DNA from: Branchipolynoe longqiensis
Lineage: Eukaryota; Annelida; Polychaeta; Phyllodocida; Polynoidae
Reading direction: 5' to 3'
Assembly (NCBI GenBank): GCA_030323885.1
Contig: CM059194.1
Span: 5,788,186-5,852,185, forward strand
Length of the DNA stretch: 64,000 nucleotides
In this document: piece by piece, positions 63,783 to 64,000 of the stretch
Numbering within the stretch: position 1 is the first letter of the stretch
Layout of the letters: every line of letters starts with the position of its first letter
Translations under genes and position numbers: made by a program
The notes under the pieces: generated by a model
What the model was told of the DNA's origin: nothing
What the model saw: only the letters and a program-made list of their open reading frames with translations
Databases searched by the model: none

Positions 63783-63894
63783 GGCTTTTATTTGCTCGGC
63801 CAGTGAGCCTTCGAAAAATAAAGGTAGGCTTCCACCACTCCTCTCGTTTCTTCCTTTTACTTCCTCCCCCCTTTTTCTTCGTAGCCAACTTTAT
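63783..63894 (+). repeat. 112-bp direct repeat, second copy (element 3' end)
   Basis: Starts 350 bases after the first copy. The sequence immediately after it (63895 on) belongs to the 47.7-48.5 kb repeat family, so the element end is placed here. Confidence 0.9.
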
Positions 63895-64000
63895 ATCATT
63901 TCAAAGAGCGATTTCTCCTCCTTTTAATGCTATAGAGTTCTTTGAGAACTGATCACAGCCTAAAACTTTATTAAGTGTTAAAATGGATATGGCAACTTTA
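63895..64000 (+). repeat. Dispersed repeat at the window edge
   Basis: atcatttcaaagagcgatttc, ctataga-gttctttgagaac and cagcctaaaactttatta match blocks at 48246-48320 and 48404-48475. This is the genomic flank into which the DIRS-like element inserted. Confidence 0.7.

Larger units (their letters stand above)
58941..63894 (+). mobile_element. DIRS/Ngaro-like tyrosine-recombinase retrotransposon, degenerate
   Basis: Order gag, RT, RNase H, tyrosine recombinase, then 112-bp direct repeats at 63433-63544 and 63783-63894. There is no integrase or LTR, which is the plan of YR retroelements. Direct repeats separated by a unique segment at the 3' end resemble the split B1-A2-B2 arrangement of Ngaro rather than the inverted ends of DIRS1, but the 5' A1 partner is not found. 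Two in-frame stops, several frameshifts and a SINE make this copy inactive. Confidence 0.85.

Overview
This is animal nuclear DNA with long introns, GT-AG splice sites and very dense interspersed repeats. Two host genes can be read exon by exon. They point to an invertebrate (a lancelet-, mollusc- or brachiopod-like marine animal would fit), because both proteins are clearly metazoan but diverged from vertebrates and because DIRS-like, Academ-like, Gypsy, LINE and several tRNA-derived SINE families coexist. The species cannot be fixed from the sequence alone.

Layout. (1) 0.6-2.0 kb: 5' part of a decayed Gypsy-type LTR retrotransposon on the minus strand (short LTR, primer-binding-site-like sequence, gag, protease, start of RT). 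(2) 3.9-14.4 kb: NAPG (gamma-SNAP) on the plus strand, eight coding exons; the exon for the N-terminal ~20 residues is not found and is probably upstream of the window. Its introns hold MITEs, SINEs and a LINE fragment. (3) 14.4-29.4 kb: the gap between two convergent genes, with a decayed duplicate of the NAPG last exon, several TTAA-flanked MITEs, SINEs and minisatellites. (4) 29.4-46.1 kb: TOP1 (DNA topoisomerase IB) on the minus strand, thirteen coding exons covering the core, linker and active-site domains with all five expected catalytic residues; the extreme N-terminus is not found. Its introns hold large tandem arrays (21-bp and 116-bp units, and a C-rich/G-rich palindromic array), SINEs and a LINE 3' end. 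(5) 46.1-49.1 kb: MITE, SINE and satellite-like repeats. (6) 49.14-58.20 kb: a 9-kb DNA transposon bounded by two 487-bp inverted repeats and carrying one long broken minus-strand gene with N-terminal Cys/His clusters, an XPG/FEN1-like nuclease domain and a Cys-rich tail (Academ-like by inference). (7) 58.9-63.9 kb: a degenerate DIRS/Ngaro-like tyrosine-recombinase retrotransposon on the plus strand (gag, RT, RNase H, YR, 3' direct repeats), interrupted by a SINE with a 12-bp target duplication.

How it works together. Only NAPG (SNARE recycling with NSF) and TOP1 (DNA relaxation) look like functional host genes; they are convergent neighbours with no evident functional link. The rest records successive mobile-element insertions, often nested. 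Most points of interest are structural: tandemly copied splice donors and a hairpin around a splice acceptor in NAPG, an 'empty site' in a paralogous segment that dates one MITE insertion, very short (~60-bp) retroposons with 10-bp target duplications, and the large nuclease-bearing transposon.
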